Below are positions 46,001-59,400 of a stretch of DNA of 64,000 bases, piece after piece (within the stretch, counting starts at the first letter, position 1; every line of letters starts with the position of its first letter). Origin of the DNA: Triatoma infestans (lineage: Eukaryota > Arthropoda > Insecta > Hemiptera > Reduviidae); contig JAAEAF010003512.1 in the NCBI GenBank assembly GCA_011037195.1, positions 1 to 64,000 of the forward strand, written 5' to 3'. The position numbers and the translations under genes were made by a program. The notes beneath the pieces were generated by a model. It had not been told where the DNA came from, made no database searches, and saw only the letters and a list, made by a program, of their open reading frames with translations.

Positions 46001-46995
46001 ACTTTCTCTTACTCCTAGTAAGAGTAAGTATTGTAATCGTGTCAAATTTTCGATATCGAGTTTTCACCGGAAATATCCGTTTTGAGGTCCCCTAAGTCCA
46101 CAAAAGTGGTTTTTAGCAAATGGTCTCTGTCTGTCTGTCTGTGTGTGTGTGTGTATGTATGTGAACAGCATAGCTCAAAAACGAAAAATCGTAAAAAGTT
46201 CAAACTTGATATTCCGTTTAGGTATCACCATGGGATCTGACAGTGCGTTATCTGTCAAATTCCTCAACCGGAAGTACCACTTTACTAGTTGTTTTTTTTA
46301 CGTTTTACTTTGCGCATTTTTTCGCTAAAAATGGCTCCGACGAGTTTCTTCAAACTTGGCCTAACCATCAATACACATTCATAACAGCCCTAAACTTTTA
46401 TTTGAAACATTTCTACGGGAAAATACATTAAAGGGCACTTTTGGGGGAGGGGTTGAGTTAGGTTTGCATCTAAAGTGCTATTTTAGTTTATTAGACAATT
46501 ATATCATCTAAATAATGTTAATTAGAAATAAATATGTTGTTAAAATTCCGAATTTGAAAAAAATCGGATAAGCGGAAGTTCGTTTACTTTACTAAATGAT
46601 TTATTCACTTTTTCGCAATTTTCTCAAAAATGGAGCGAGATTTTCTTGAAATTGTATATAACCTATCACTTAAAACATTTCTCTCGGAGCATTCATTTAA
46701 GCACGGCCTTATTAGGGAAGGGGTGCTAGTTATGTTTTTCTTTAAAATGCCTATCATAGTTGATATAAATTCTATTCATCCAAACAAAAATTAATTAGAA
46801 ATAAATAGGCTGGCCAAAATCCAAGATTTCAAGAAAATTAATATCCGGAAGAAGTGCGCTTTTACTGAACAGTTTTTTCAGTTTTCGACGAATTTTATTA
46901 AATTTGGTACACTAACTATAACATTTGTCAATTATAATTTTGAGAACTGGAGTAAGAGAAAGTTGTGTGAGTGTTTCACACCAGATTTTTTATTT
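46001..46995 (+). mobile_element. TIR-family element, reference copy
   Basis: Perfect 13-bp inverted ends 'actttctcttact' (46001-46013) and 'agtaagagaaagt' (46951-46963). The left end continues as a self-complementary 'ctcttactcctagtaagag'. The right end is followed by 'gtgtgagtgtttcacacc', also self-complementary, present in nearly every copy. A (tctg)n/(gt)n microsatellite lies at about 46127-46155. No transposase. Class unknown; a non-autonomous DNA element is likely. Confidence 0.7.
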
Positions 46996-47223
46996 ATATT
47001 CGTAATACAACAATTTTGGTTGTTATTTGTTTATAAAGTTTTCTTCAAAAATAAGGTTATGCAACTTTGACTTTTGATTTATTGCAATATTTATTAAAAT
47101 TAAACTAATTGCAATTAAAAACAACAGAATTCATACATTAGCCTCGCAAATTCTTACAATCTGTTAAGCAGAAAATCCGCATATATCAATGCCTATAATT
47201 CTACTGCGACACTAATTTCAAGC

Positions 47224-47361
47224 TTACATTTTCAAAATCTGTTCATATTCTTCACTTGTGACACGTTTAAAGAAAAATTTTTTATTAAAACCCAACAAAG
47301 TGAAGTTCACAATCATAAATCCTTGAGAAACCCTGAATCTTTTCTTCAAGTTTGCAGTTAC
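47224..47361 (-). CDS. Caspase B exon 8 (C-terminus and stop)
   Basis: Residues 347-391 and TAA at 47224-47226; 'LLGFNKKFFFKRVTSEE' parallels caspase A. It lies 5.4 kb from exon 7 because of the LINE in the intron. Confidence 0.86.
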   Translation of the reverse strand, partial: VTANLKKRFRVSQGFMIVNFTLLGFNKKFFFKRVTSEEYEQILKM

Positions 47362-47422
47362 CTGGAAACAGTATTTCTATATGAATATATATTATTCATT
47401 CATGAACAATTTTTTAGTAGTA

Positions 47423-47467
<45 letters not shown>

Positions 47468-50400
47468 TCTTTATTAATTCAATTATACAATAAAATATAA
47501 TACTAAGTAATATTATTGAGACAGACATACTCTTGGTCTTCCGACCGTCAGAGGTTAGTTGCCTCAGACAAAGAAAAAGTACAGACAAACTAAGAAATAA
47601 ATAATGTAAACAAAAATGCAAATATAACTTAAAGTAAGTGTAAATAAGTAAAATATAAACATATCGATATAAAAGTAAACAGTGCATACTACAAAGGAGA
47701 TAACTAAATATTAACACAAACAACCATCTTTTGGAAATGAAATAAACTTTGACAAAACCAATAATAAATAAATCATCATATCATATCTTTTAATCTTTTT
47801 TTTTTAATAATTAAATTTAATAATTAAATTCACACACCAAACTATACCTGTACTGCCAGGCTTGTTTACAAAATTTAACTAATTGTATATAGTTTTTTCC
47901 ATTCAGCAGTTCTGTAAATTCGTTATAATTTAAAAATTCTTTTTTAAAATGTATCACCCTGAATTCTTTTAGTATGCGACATAAAGAAATAAAATGAAAT
48001 ACATCCTCATTTCTATTTTCTAAATTACATAAAGAACACAGTTTTGAGCTAGAACTGAATGAATAGTTATTTAAATAAAGAAGTTCTCCTCTGCATTTTA
48101 TAATCCATCCTATTGAGACGGAATCCAGATTACTATTAACAAAATCTAATTGATTATTTAAATCTTTATACAAAGAATGGTGAACACTTTTTCGGGCAAT
48201 TAAGTTGTAATCATTAATTAATTTAGTTTTAACTTTGCTTATTATATCGCGAACTTTAATGTTTTTATTTAGTAATACTTCCATTGGACTATTATATGTT
48301 GAACAGAATTTTTGCCAATCTTTATATATAAATATTTTTTTATCTATGATTTCTCTGATTAGAATATGGGGATATCTATCTGATGGTAAACTAAGAATCT
48401 ATTTAGGTAATTTAAATGGAGTCTAACAGTATATAAAAAAGTGGGCAACACGTTTGTCCCTAAAGTATAGAATATAGTCCGGAGTGTAAACTGGAAGATG
48501 GAAAAATTTTTTAAGAAAATATTTTAGTAATATTTCCACCTTATCATATCTGGCCATGCCCCATATTTGTGCGCCATAACAAATGATTGCTCTGGACACA
48601 ATATTGTAGAGTTGTAATTTTGAGCAGAATGGTACATTTTTATTTAATAATATTCTGTTAAATGTATTAAGAGCAAACTTGCCTTTTACACTCTTTTCCC
48701 TAAAATGTTCCTCTAAGGATAGACTGGACGTTAAGGTTATTCCCAGATACTTATACTTGTTCACTCCTCAATTTTCTCCTGATTATAATACCACCAGACC
48801 TCGTGTTTCGCTGGACGGCCCCCATTTCTAAATACCATAACCTTCGTTTTCTCTAAGTTTACTTGTAAATTCCACAATGAACAGTATTCTCCAAATGATG
48901 AGATCATTGCTTGCAAAGAAATTTTATCAGTGGCAAGCAACACTAAGTCGTCAGCATAGGCTAATAATTTTATGACAGAGTTACACACCTGCACCCCACC
49001 ATTCAAATGGTTTTCAATTCCACAAAGGAATAACGAGAATAACTCTGGGCTCAGTAAACAACCTTGCTTCAGGCCCATTTTGGTTTCGAAACTTTCAGAC
49101 AAGCCCTCACGACTCCAGACTGCAGCAGATCCCTGAATAAATTAGAACAGTGATAAACTTAGTTGAGACGCCCAAACATGAAAGTTTGTAATACAGCGCA
49201 TGTCGATCTATTCTATCGAAAGCGGCTGAAAAATCAACAAAAAAAAGCAAAAAGTTTCCGCCTTTTAATTCTCAGCCGAAGTTTCGCAATACACATTAAG
49301 TTCAGAATATTGTCCAGGGTAGAGTAATTCTTACGAAATCCCGCCTGAAATTCTCCTATTATTTTCTGTGAATCCGCCCATTCGGTTAACCTCGCTAAAA
49401 GGAGTCCAGTGAAAAGCTTTCCTATGGTATTAACGAATGAGATCCCTCTATAATTGTTAACATCCTCTAAATTTCCTTTCTTAGGAATGGGGAATATAAC
49501 GGAATCTCTGAAACTATCAGGTACTCTACCGCTTTCATAACATCTACTATATATAAGCACTGGCCTATCCAATATATTATCTGGAGCATTTTTGAAGAAT
49601 TCATAAGGAATTCGATCTCTGCCCGGGGCTTTATTATTCTTAGCTGCGCTCAATAGCTTTAGTAATTCAGTTTTTGAAAGGTTCATCTAATATATCATTG
49701 GCTATATAGGGACTAGCATAACTCATCTTACAACTATTTATAGGGGAGTTCAACAAAGAAGCGAAATATTTGATCCAGTCATCCATTGGTATATTTTTGT
49801 CAAATCTAAAATCTTTTACTTTAAATGAACGAACTAAATCCCAAAATTCTTTAGTGTTTCTGACTATTTTAAATTTATTAACAGCTAACTCATTATTCTC
49901 TTTCTCTCACATAATTTTTTATATTCTTTTAGAGCCCTCAGATAGTTCTGTTTAATGAAATTTGCATCTGTTTTTCTGAACAGTCTAAGCAAATTAAAAG
50001 TTCGAGTTCTCGCAACTGAACACTCCTTGTCAAACCACGTCTGTTTATAAGTTATACATTTACTATTTTTGTTGCTATAATTTAACAATTTGTGTTTCTT
50101 TGCGAAATCCAATATTATTTCTATTAAACTGTTTAAGCTTTTCTGAGGGTCATCTAAAGGAAATTTTGTACTATTTACAATGTCTTCTACTTTAGTTTTA
50201 TAAATATTTATATAATCGGGCTTACATTTTAACTTGGGGAGAAGTGGCAAAATATTAGTAGTTTTTATTTCTTTCATAGGTCAGTTAAACGTAAAAGTTT
50301 TTGGGCAATGGTCCGAAAATATCTCGGGTAGAACTTCAAAACAGCAGATATTGGAGAGTATCTGCTGAAACTGCGCATAAATCAATTACCGAGGAACCTG

Positions 50401-53400
50401 CACCGCCAATAAACGTGTATTCGCCGGGGACATCTCCCTTCATTCTACCGTCTAACAGGACTAAATTATGATTCTCAAAAAGCGTTAATAATTTCACACC
50501 ATTACCATTGAGAACACAGTCTTCAGTATTTCTCACTTCGGTCACATTACATGATAAAGATAAGTATCTAGGAATAACCTGCTTGCTACTAACTCTCCTC
50601 TTAAGATCCCCAATTAGAATGCCTTGTAAATTAAGATTCTGCTCGAAAAAGAAACATAACTCCTCAAAGTCTTCGTTCCATCTATTACAATTTAAATAAA
50701 CCGGTAATATATAAAACAAGTCTAATCCGTTTCTAATTTCGATAGCCTCGTAATTTAGAATTTTTTTAAAATTCATCCAATTTTGTTGTGTCCAAGATTT
50801 TTTTTATGCCCATAATTATTCCACCGCTAGCCCTTCCAAATTTAGACTGTTTACTCGCTGAAATGTTTTTTAAATCAAAATTAATGTAGAATTTTTCAAA
50901 TTTAGAAAACAAAATTGTCTCTAGTACGAAAGTTTCAAACAGAAAAAAAATATCATATTGGTGGATGAAATTATGAAAATCTAAATTGTACAGTTTACTT
51001 TTTAATCCGGCTACATTATACCCTACAACCTTTATTGGCTTTATATCATTACCTTTTGGATGTGTTTCATTATTTATTTGATTGAACAGATGATGTTGCA
51101 CTCCTGAGGGGACGAAAAATCTCCTTAAGAGCACTGGTCGAGGATGGTGGCGATGGTGTTTTCTTTATTCTTATTCTCTTTCTCTTCTTGTTTTCCCCCT
51201 TACCGGCAGAATCTTCCTCTGATATATCTGAATTCTTATCCTCAGAATTATTTGCCCCAAATTCTTTAATTAATTGAGTAAAAGGATGAAATTTTCCATT
51301 AATGACAAGCCCAGTACCCTTCAACTTGCTAATCTGTCCCTTTTCTTCAACTTAATCTGAACTGATTTTAATTCTTTTCGTTTTACTTGGGTCTCCTTGG
51401 CATAGTCGGCCGAAATAAATACTGCACTACCCTTTAATTTTGAGGCATTTTGAAGAATATTACTTTTCGTAATATTAGAGAGAAATGACACTACAATTGG
51501 CCGTCTACTCTTTTCTGCAAGCCCAATTCTTTTAACATAATTTAAGTCACCTTTATTCAGCTCAATAACAATATCTTCCTATAAATATCTAGTATACAAC
51601 TTAATAAACTTTCTAAATTTTCACCGTTTGTTTCGGGAACCCCGAAAAATATTACATTATTTCTTTTCTGCATTCCCTGTATAGTTTTCTGATGTTTAAC
51701 TAAAACCTCTTTGAGTTCCTGATTTTCTTTAAGAAGTTCATTGTATTTTTTAGTTTGCTCCTCTAATAAAGATGGAATATTTAGCTTGTTACTCTCATTA
51801 CTAACTATTTGCTTTATATCGGCGCTTATTTCACTTCTTAGTTTCTCCATGAGCAAAGCCAATTCTTCCATTTCATCAGCCATGGTTCAAATCAAATTTT
51901 ATTAATTTTTATTTTAATTACTTCTCTTTTGCTATAAAATTTTACTAATTGAGTAACTATATTTATATTTTATTTAATTCTGCGTGTCAATTTATTTGTT
52001 TTGTTTTATTTTTTTTTCTTTAAATTACTTAATGGATATGCAACAAAAATGAAATAATACGTTCAATATTTTAGTATTTAATTATCTTATAAGTTTTGAA
52101 TATCTACTATGAAACAATATTCTTGTTGATAAAAAAAAGCATTTTCTATGCGCTTAACAGTTCTTTGCAGACGTAATATGGTCAATTCTTCTGTTACTCC
52201 CGGGAGCGTTTAGGTACAGGATTTATAAAGATGATGTAATACCTCCAACAAATGAAAAGACTAGTATTCTGCAAACCTAACCTATCGGCTGCTTCTTCTA
52301 TGGCATGATTACTTAACATGTACACTGTCCTAAAAAATCAGAAAGAAGGAAGACCTACCGGAATTGCCTAAACAGAAGGTATAGTGAGTTTATGTATCAC
52401 AGATATCGTGAAGGTAGGGCTTTCCGAAACCGGTTGAAGTGCACAAAACGATGTCCAGTCCTGTTTGACCCAACCATCCTGACTATTAAGTATTTATTTA
52501 GAATAACTGATATTCCAAAAAACATAGATATTTTGACCACTTACATTTCATACAACATAATTAAATATAAATAATTTTTTGAAGGACTGGACCGCCCGAC
52601 TCTTATAATCCAAGAATATGCAGGAATACATTTTATCAATGTTTACTGACAGGATCCACTGGACCCGATCGATTTTACAGTAAGTTTAAATTAGTTTTTT
52701 TATTTGAATTAGAATATAATTGAAGTTTAGTGATCTTACTTCTTGCAATATGGAGATAATATCTTTCCTCGCCCACTGTTTTCTTAACACCTTTACGAAT
52801 TCTTGGACCATAAATGTACCCAAATCATTTCTATAAGATACGTTTCCTGTAAAAAAAAAAAATTAAAAAAAATTAAATCCTGCTGATCAATATATATATA
52901 TAAATTCAAATCTATAAAGCTAGCTTCAAGGCCGTTACACAGGTGTTTATTGTAACTGTGAAACATGAGAGTAATGTGACTATAATCGCTGCTGTTAATA
53001 ATTAAGAACTCATGGAGAGAGTGGTTTCTCTTGACCCTTTTAAGTCGATTTTCAGAAATGATAGGAGTCTCTCAGAAACTTTTGTCAGAATAAGATGGCT
53101 GCATATTCAACTCCAATTAAGATAAACAAAATATGGTACACACAAAAATCATCTTGCTGAAACCATTTTGTATTGACATTTTAGTTAATTCAGCAATTTT
53201 CCAACTCCGAGGGGCAGTTATAGCGTTACATACATATATTCTAGTTCTATGACTCGCAACATGTATCGGCCTTAAAACTCCCACAAAATATCACTAACGG
53301 GTGCAACAAAAAACAAATTTGTGATGGATATCCATCCGAATCTAGTGAAAAACTAAAAATATACTTTTAACTGAATCAAATTTATCATTAAAAATAGTTT

Positions 53401-56400
53401 ACTAATTAAGATTATTATAGTATATAACTTCTATCACTATCTTTACTAGGAATTCTAGTCTTTACCAGAAATTCCAATTTTCTAGGAAAGAAAGAAAAAG
53501 TCATGGCTGCGAAATAACCGAGATTGGACGAACATGAATGTAGAAGAATTATTCCACGTTGCTAAAGATAAAGAAAACTTTTAAAAATGTGGTCGCCAAC
53601 CTCCGTTGATATACGAAGAAGAAGAAGGAATTTTTACCCCTCGCAAATCTATATTTCTTCTTGGATAACTACTGTACCTTTATTTAAATTATAGAACGTC
53701 TCATTCTATATTCACCAAAAGCTGTATGCAAATCATATTAAATTAAAATATTTATTTTAATTCAATTACTAATATATTTTTAAAACACACCTGGTAGGCA
53801 AGGGAATACTGTCAACAGGTCAGAAGTTATTGGATAACTTGACAATCTTACTGCATCCGCTTTAATAGTAATACCTTTATCCGGAGTGTCTCCTCTAATA
53901 AAAAAAAAAAAAAAAAATACAGGAAATACATACTAATAGAGGATTTCTTAATTACAGAAATGTCTAACGATCTGTAATTTACCGTAATGCATGCTAAATG
54001 TTTGGAAAAATAACATATTGCCAACTTTTGTTTTTAATCAACTAAAGCCACTACCTTTATTATGTATTGTCCTAGGATTAACTTTTTGCAATAAAAGCTT
54101 TCCGAATAGAAACTATCAAAACTACTGAAATATCGGGCTTTTTTTTTTTTTAATTTAAGGCGCGTCAACATCAAGGGTCATTGGCGCCCGGAGCCTTCTC
54201 AGTGCTCTGCCGGCCTCCGGACAGTGTTTTCTCGTTACAAACAACACTGTTCATCACCGGGTAGTGAGCTGTAGAGGTTCCTAGGAAGAAAAAATCTAAC
54301 GGCAGCACAGCTGGACTCAAGCCCGGGATCTCTCTCTCTCGTTTTAAATCCCTAATTAATTTGAACATTACATAAATTACTTATTGAATTATAAATGGAT
54401 GTATAAGAAGGCAGGATGTTTTTTCCTTGGTGTTAACCTACTACTTTATAAAAATGTTTGAGAATAATAAAAAAAACATAAACAACTTGATTTCCTAAAT
54501 GCCAAAGATAAATATAGATATAGATAAATGCCAAAGATAATCATGAAGGAGCGGTTCTACTTACCACAGCAAGCAGGATATCCTCGTAGCATGTCAGAGT
54601 AAATTACCTCTTTTATAAAATTCTATTATAAAACTGAACATTTTAATCGTGCAAATATAATGTAGTCGCCGAAATAGTTCAATTCTCAATTGCCTTAACA
54701 TTATATTCACACAATGTCTCTGCTTACTGTTGGGCAACATTACAGATAACAAAAATCAAGTGGGAAATAATAACTAAGTAAGTGGTCGAGAAATCGACAA
54801 TATTAAAAAAAAAAATTATTCAAACCTGCAAGCAGTAAAAATAATAATTTTTGGTTTGCCGGCCAATGCTGGACAATTCTGTGTATTGAACTGGTCAACA
54901 ACCCAATCAGAAGACACGGTACGGCCATCTCTCATTATTATGTCTACAGTAGGAGAGTAATATTTAGTACCATCTGCAGTAGCTAATTCTGTTGGTTGTT
55001 TTCCATGACTCATTAAAAAGACTATGACGGAGTTTTTGGGTTTCTTGTCATCGCAAAACGTTTTTATAAAAATCATAAAGTCCTGCAAAAATAAATTGCT
55101 ATTAAATATAGTTTGCTTATAATTTTCAGAACTTAGGGGGAAAGAGGAGTAGCTACTTCTTCAGGATCTTAGCGGCCCAGGTCAACACTTACACTGACGC
55201 CTCCAACACCCACAACATGAGCCTGCAGAAGTAGTTGTTGATGTATCAACAATTTTTTGGTTAAAGTTACTCTAAATCACCACCAAACACTATCATAGTG
55301 ACTCATGGACCAATATATTACATGCTATAAAGAACATAAACATTCTGGCAAGCAAGGAAGCCAAAATATATCTTCTCTGCTCTTTGGCCACATACTCTAC
55401 ACATCGTATGTCTGATGGTGGTACCTTCTGTCTGCACATATGTATAACTCTTTTTGTATAATTCTGTCTTTCTGTCTGTAACTATGTCTGTCCGTCTCTT
55501 TTTTGTGCTCGCTTGCTCTCTCTCCACTCTCTCTCTCTAGTACCTATATATTATGGATTTGTGTATAAAGTTCGCGCTATGAAGTAATTCTAGAAAAAAC
55601 ATTCGCAACAGGTTCTCCACTCTTGGTCCCTCTCCTTGACAGTTCCTGATGAAGACAACAAATCTGTCCAAAACTTTGAATATTTCTTGAATTTTAAGAA
55701 AAAAAAAAATTCCCCTTTGACCTCTGCCAACTAATGCTACCTAAGATTATTAACAACAGCCAAACTTAATCAAGTAAGTATTTATATAGTTAACAACAGA
55801 TGATTCGTTGATAAATACTTCAAAATTTTTATTGCACAGCATGAATATGTAATGAGGCTACGACAGCTTTTTTACCCGGGATAACTGTGGATTTACTTCA
55901 CGATATTGAACTGAATATTCTCAGAAATTGACTTGAGTATTAATTTTTAATTCTGTTAAGTGTAACTGATGGGTCTACATCAAGAATTCAGGCAAGGAAT
56001 TCCAAGAATTCAAGAAATTCCAGGAAGGTGCCTGCAGAGGATCAGCGTGGCTGCAAGAGGGAGGCTAGTAATGGTAAGAGATAAGATGCGCTGTAAACCC
56101 AATTGATTTCTGGCCTATCATCAACGCTCTTGAAAAACTTGGATCTAATGTCCCTTGTCTTAAAGATGCTATTGGGAAAATTTAAGAAAAAGGTGTAGAG
56201 GAAAATGAAAGACGGATAACTGGCAAAACAAGGCCAATGGTCATTTTTTAGTGGTGTTGAGAAATTCAAGCTTTCTTATAGAGAAAAAAGTTAAAGAGGT
56301 TAGAAATAAATTGCCCGATAAAGCACGGAGGGTAAAGCTCGAGCTTTCTTCTGGAACACCTTTTCCAGAAGATTATGTCTTCACGACCGATTTAGGATGA

Positions 56401-59400
56401 TCACATAAATGATTAAACCAGCAAGCAGTTGTGTCTCATCTGAATGTAGGGAACGCTGAATGACCCTTCAAAAGTGGTATCCTAAATACGAGGGCTCCTT
56501 CCAACAGTGACAGGAAGCAAACAGACAAGTGCTGTATTTCCAGGACTTACTTAATTCAGGAAATGATGTGCTCTACTGGCGACCCTAACTAAACTGTTGC
56601 TTCCGAAGGAATGTTGAATCAAAATTCGTAAATCCAAATGTAAGAGGCTGTGATCTAGTAGCCAAACTAAACTCAGCTTTCCCAACACAGTTAGTTGCTG
56701 AATCAACATGTAGGAATAAGCAGACAGAAATTGAAACCGGAGCCCTGCTCCCAACACTATTAACCGCACTCGCCTACAAGAGATTCATAGAATGTAGAAT
56801 TATTTTTTAGAAATAAGTTTACCTCTGCACCAACATCATGAGCTTCCTCTACTTTGAATCCAAATTCTCCAGCAACCTCTTTTAAAATGGCAACGTCCTT
56901 TTCTGATCCATCACGCTTCTCTTGATAATTATAATCAAATTTATATATGTTTACAATGAGCATGTAGCCCCGAGGTACCTCGGTCATTGAATAGACCTGA
57001 AATGGTTTCAAAATAGAAATAAAATAAGTTTGAAAACAGTTTCAAGTTCTTAATGAAAATGTAATATTCATACAAACCTCGTTTTTGTCCAAGATGTTAT
57101 CTGGTTGGTGGGAATTTTGTAATTCATTTTCACCGTTAACATGTGGTGGGCTCCTGAACTGGGATGCATCTACTTCTTCCGGATTTTTCTTAAGAGTCCT
57201 ATGGCAGAAAAGAAACAAATTCTATTGTGAAATAATATAAAAATATAATTCAAAAATTAAACTACATCCCTTTGCAGGCATATGTAATATACACTGCAGC
57301 GCTTCAAGTAGTAATAATGGTATGAGGGACGAAACATAGAAGAGCAAAAAAAGTTTTTTTTTTTCTCCTTTAAAAGACTTTCTCTAGCCATTCAGAACCT
57401 TCTCCTGAAATTTAGTGTTCACACTTGATAGGCTCTGAGGCGGAAAAATATATTTAGTAAATGTATGTATGTGAACAAAACAGCTCAAAAGCGAAACACT
57501 GCAGAAAGCTTTAAACTTTAATTTAGTTCACGTATTATCACCGCAGATGACACTAAGGTTTATGTCAAAATCCACCAACTGATAGTGTGATAAGAGATTT
57601 CTGAGCATTTTTGGAATTTTCTTGAAATAGCTAATTATTTTTCAAATTAGTATTTTTTTTTTTAACTTGGAAAGTTACTAGCCCAGATATAGAACTATTA
57701 CTTTTATTTAATATATTTTTCGGGGCAAAATAGATTTTTAAGGTCCCTTTTAAGTTGTGATGTTAGATTTGAAGTGTTTTTGGAATTCAATCTAGGCGCT
57801 GTCTGCTGGACTACTATGTAATCACATTGAAGCAGTACTTGCTATGTGCTACTATCTGCTAGTCCCCCGTCGCTATTACATTTACGTTGGCAATCTTTGA
57901 GTAAAAATTCTTAATCTAAGAAAATTGATCAGTTTTATAATTATATTAACCGCCGTAAGAGAAATTCGTATTTCAAACCATATTTTATTTTTGACAATTG
58001 CATGTCTTAGTAACTTTTCATATAATAATTTATGCATTCAAACTTTTCTGAGAAGGGGTCATTCATTGGCTCTCCCGCCAGAGAAGTGAGACGTGTCCGA
58101 GGATCCATACGACAACCAATACACTAGTGATACAATGCGCGGAAACGGTTTCTTGGCATCAATAAAACAATTTCAACCTGCAATCGATTTTACTCTCCCT
58201 CTCTGGTGCATAAAAAAACGATGTTATCAACGTGTGAAGGGTGTCAAAATATTGGATCAGGTGGAATTTTCATAAAAATTTTTACAGGAAATAAGTGTTG
58301 TGAGGTCCACTAGTTCGAATTTATGTCTATGTTGTGAGCAGCGCATTAAAAAACGAAGAATCGCAGCAACCTTAAACAATCTTGATATTTAGAATTCTTA
58401 CCATGGACCTCATATGAAGATTTCGATCAAAATATTCTACTTTATACTGCATTTGTTATTTCAGTTTTTCATGACTTTTTCGAGCTCGGATCATGCTTTT
58501 TTTTCTTTACACTAACTAAAAATGTACAGCTCTATAACTTGAATTTCAAATAATTTTTTGGAAAACTTGTTTGTTGGGAAGTTTTTAGGGGGAGCTATCT
58601 ATAAAAATGAAGACAACTAAATATTTAGTAAAAATCGGAAGTTGAAAAAATTTGTCATGCAGAAAAAGGTGTGCATGTTTCATAGCTGATTTTAATTATG
58701 AAAAAGAGAAAAATATAACTACCTGTTAGATTTCAATCTTAAAGCAAGGCCTTCGTTTCCAGATTCATTTAATGCGTCGATCAGTTTTTTGAAAGCATCA
58801 GGACCTCGTTTAGGTATCATCTGGTACATGCAATGTAATTTCTCGGTATTTCCATTTTGGCTCTGATTTTTAATTTGAGGAAAATGTGAGTATAAAAGTA
58901 AACTGATATTTTTTTTTTTAACATTCTCAAATAATAATAAACTGCAGATAAAAACATCACTAAGCATATCTTCAGGTGCACAGCTCTCGGAAGTGCCGAA
59001 GCAATTACCCCCGAATCGAGACGAAAGTTTCCTGGGCTGCAAGACGCAAATAGGCAGAGATGCCAGCAATGCGTAGTAAAAAAGAAAAAAAAAGTGAAAT
59101 ATCACTAAGTTTGTCTGCCAACTGGATTTAACCATCTGTGCAATTCCTTGCACATATGAATTCACATTTTAACTTTATAGTTTTTGTTACGTAATTTTTG
59201 TACATTTACTTTAGGCGTAGGAAAAGTAAATAATGATAGATAAATTCTTCAACGGCGGCTAACATTACATTAATTTTTTACTTTCCCTAACAGCTGAAAG
59301 AGGAAATATTGTGATCGCGTCAATTTTTTTTCTCAAGTTTAGTTTTCCCCGGAAATAGTTTTCTAAATACGAACAAATATGTTTAGCGAATGGTTTCTCA

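Larger units (their letters stand above)
47417..51960 (-). mobile_element. LINE 4 in caspase B intron 7
   Basis: A 4.5-kb element on the same strand as the gene, with ORF1, an AP-endonuclease and an RT but no RNase H that I can see. Its 3' end is 'aataaagacattattatt', seen on the plus strand as (taa)n at 47417-47466. The RT belongs to a different lineage from LINEs 1-3 and is AT-rich. The 5' border near 51960 is approximate; no TSD was found. Confidence 0.8.

Noticed and set aside
47417..47466. CRISPR-like or tandem regulatory array
   Set aside because: It is a simple TAA microsatellite at the LINE 3' end.
54550..54640. Possible small exon in caspase B (and a similar one at 25890-25930 in A) before a strong gtaagt donor
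   Set aside because: Including it breaks the reading frame in both genes; direct joining of exons 5 and 6 restores the CRGD turn in B and keeps phase in A.
56040..56770. Decayed coding sequence in caspase B intron 4
   Set aside because: Short frames on both strands with no motif; could be an old retrocopy but nothing supports a family.
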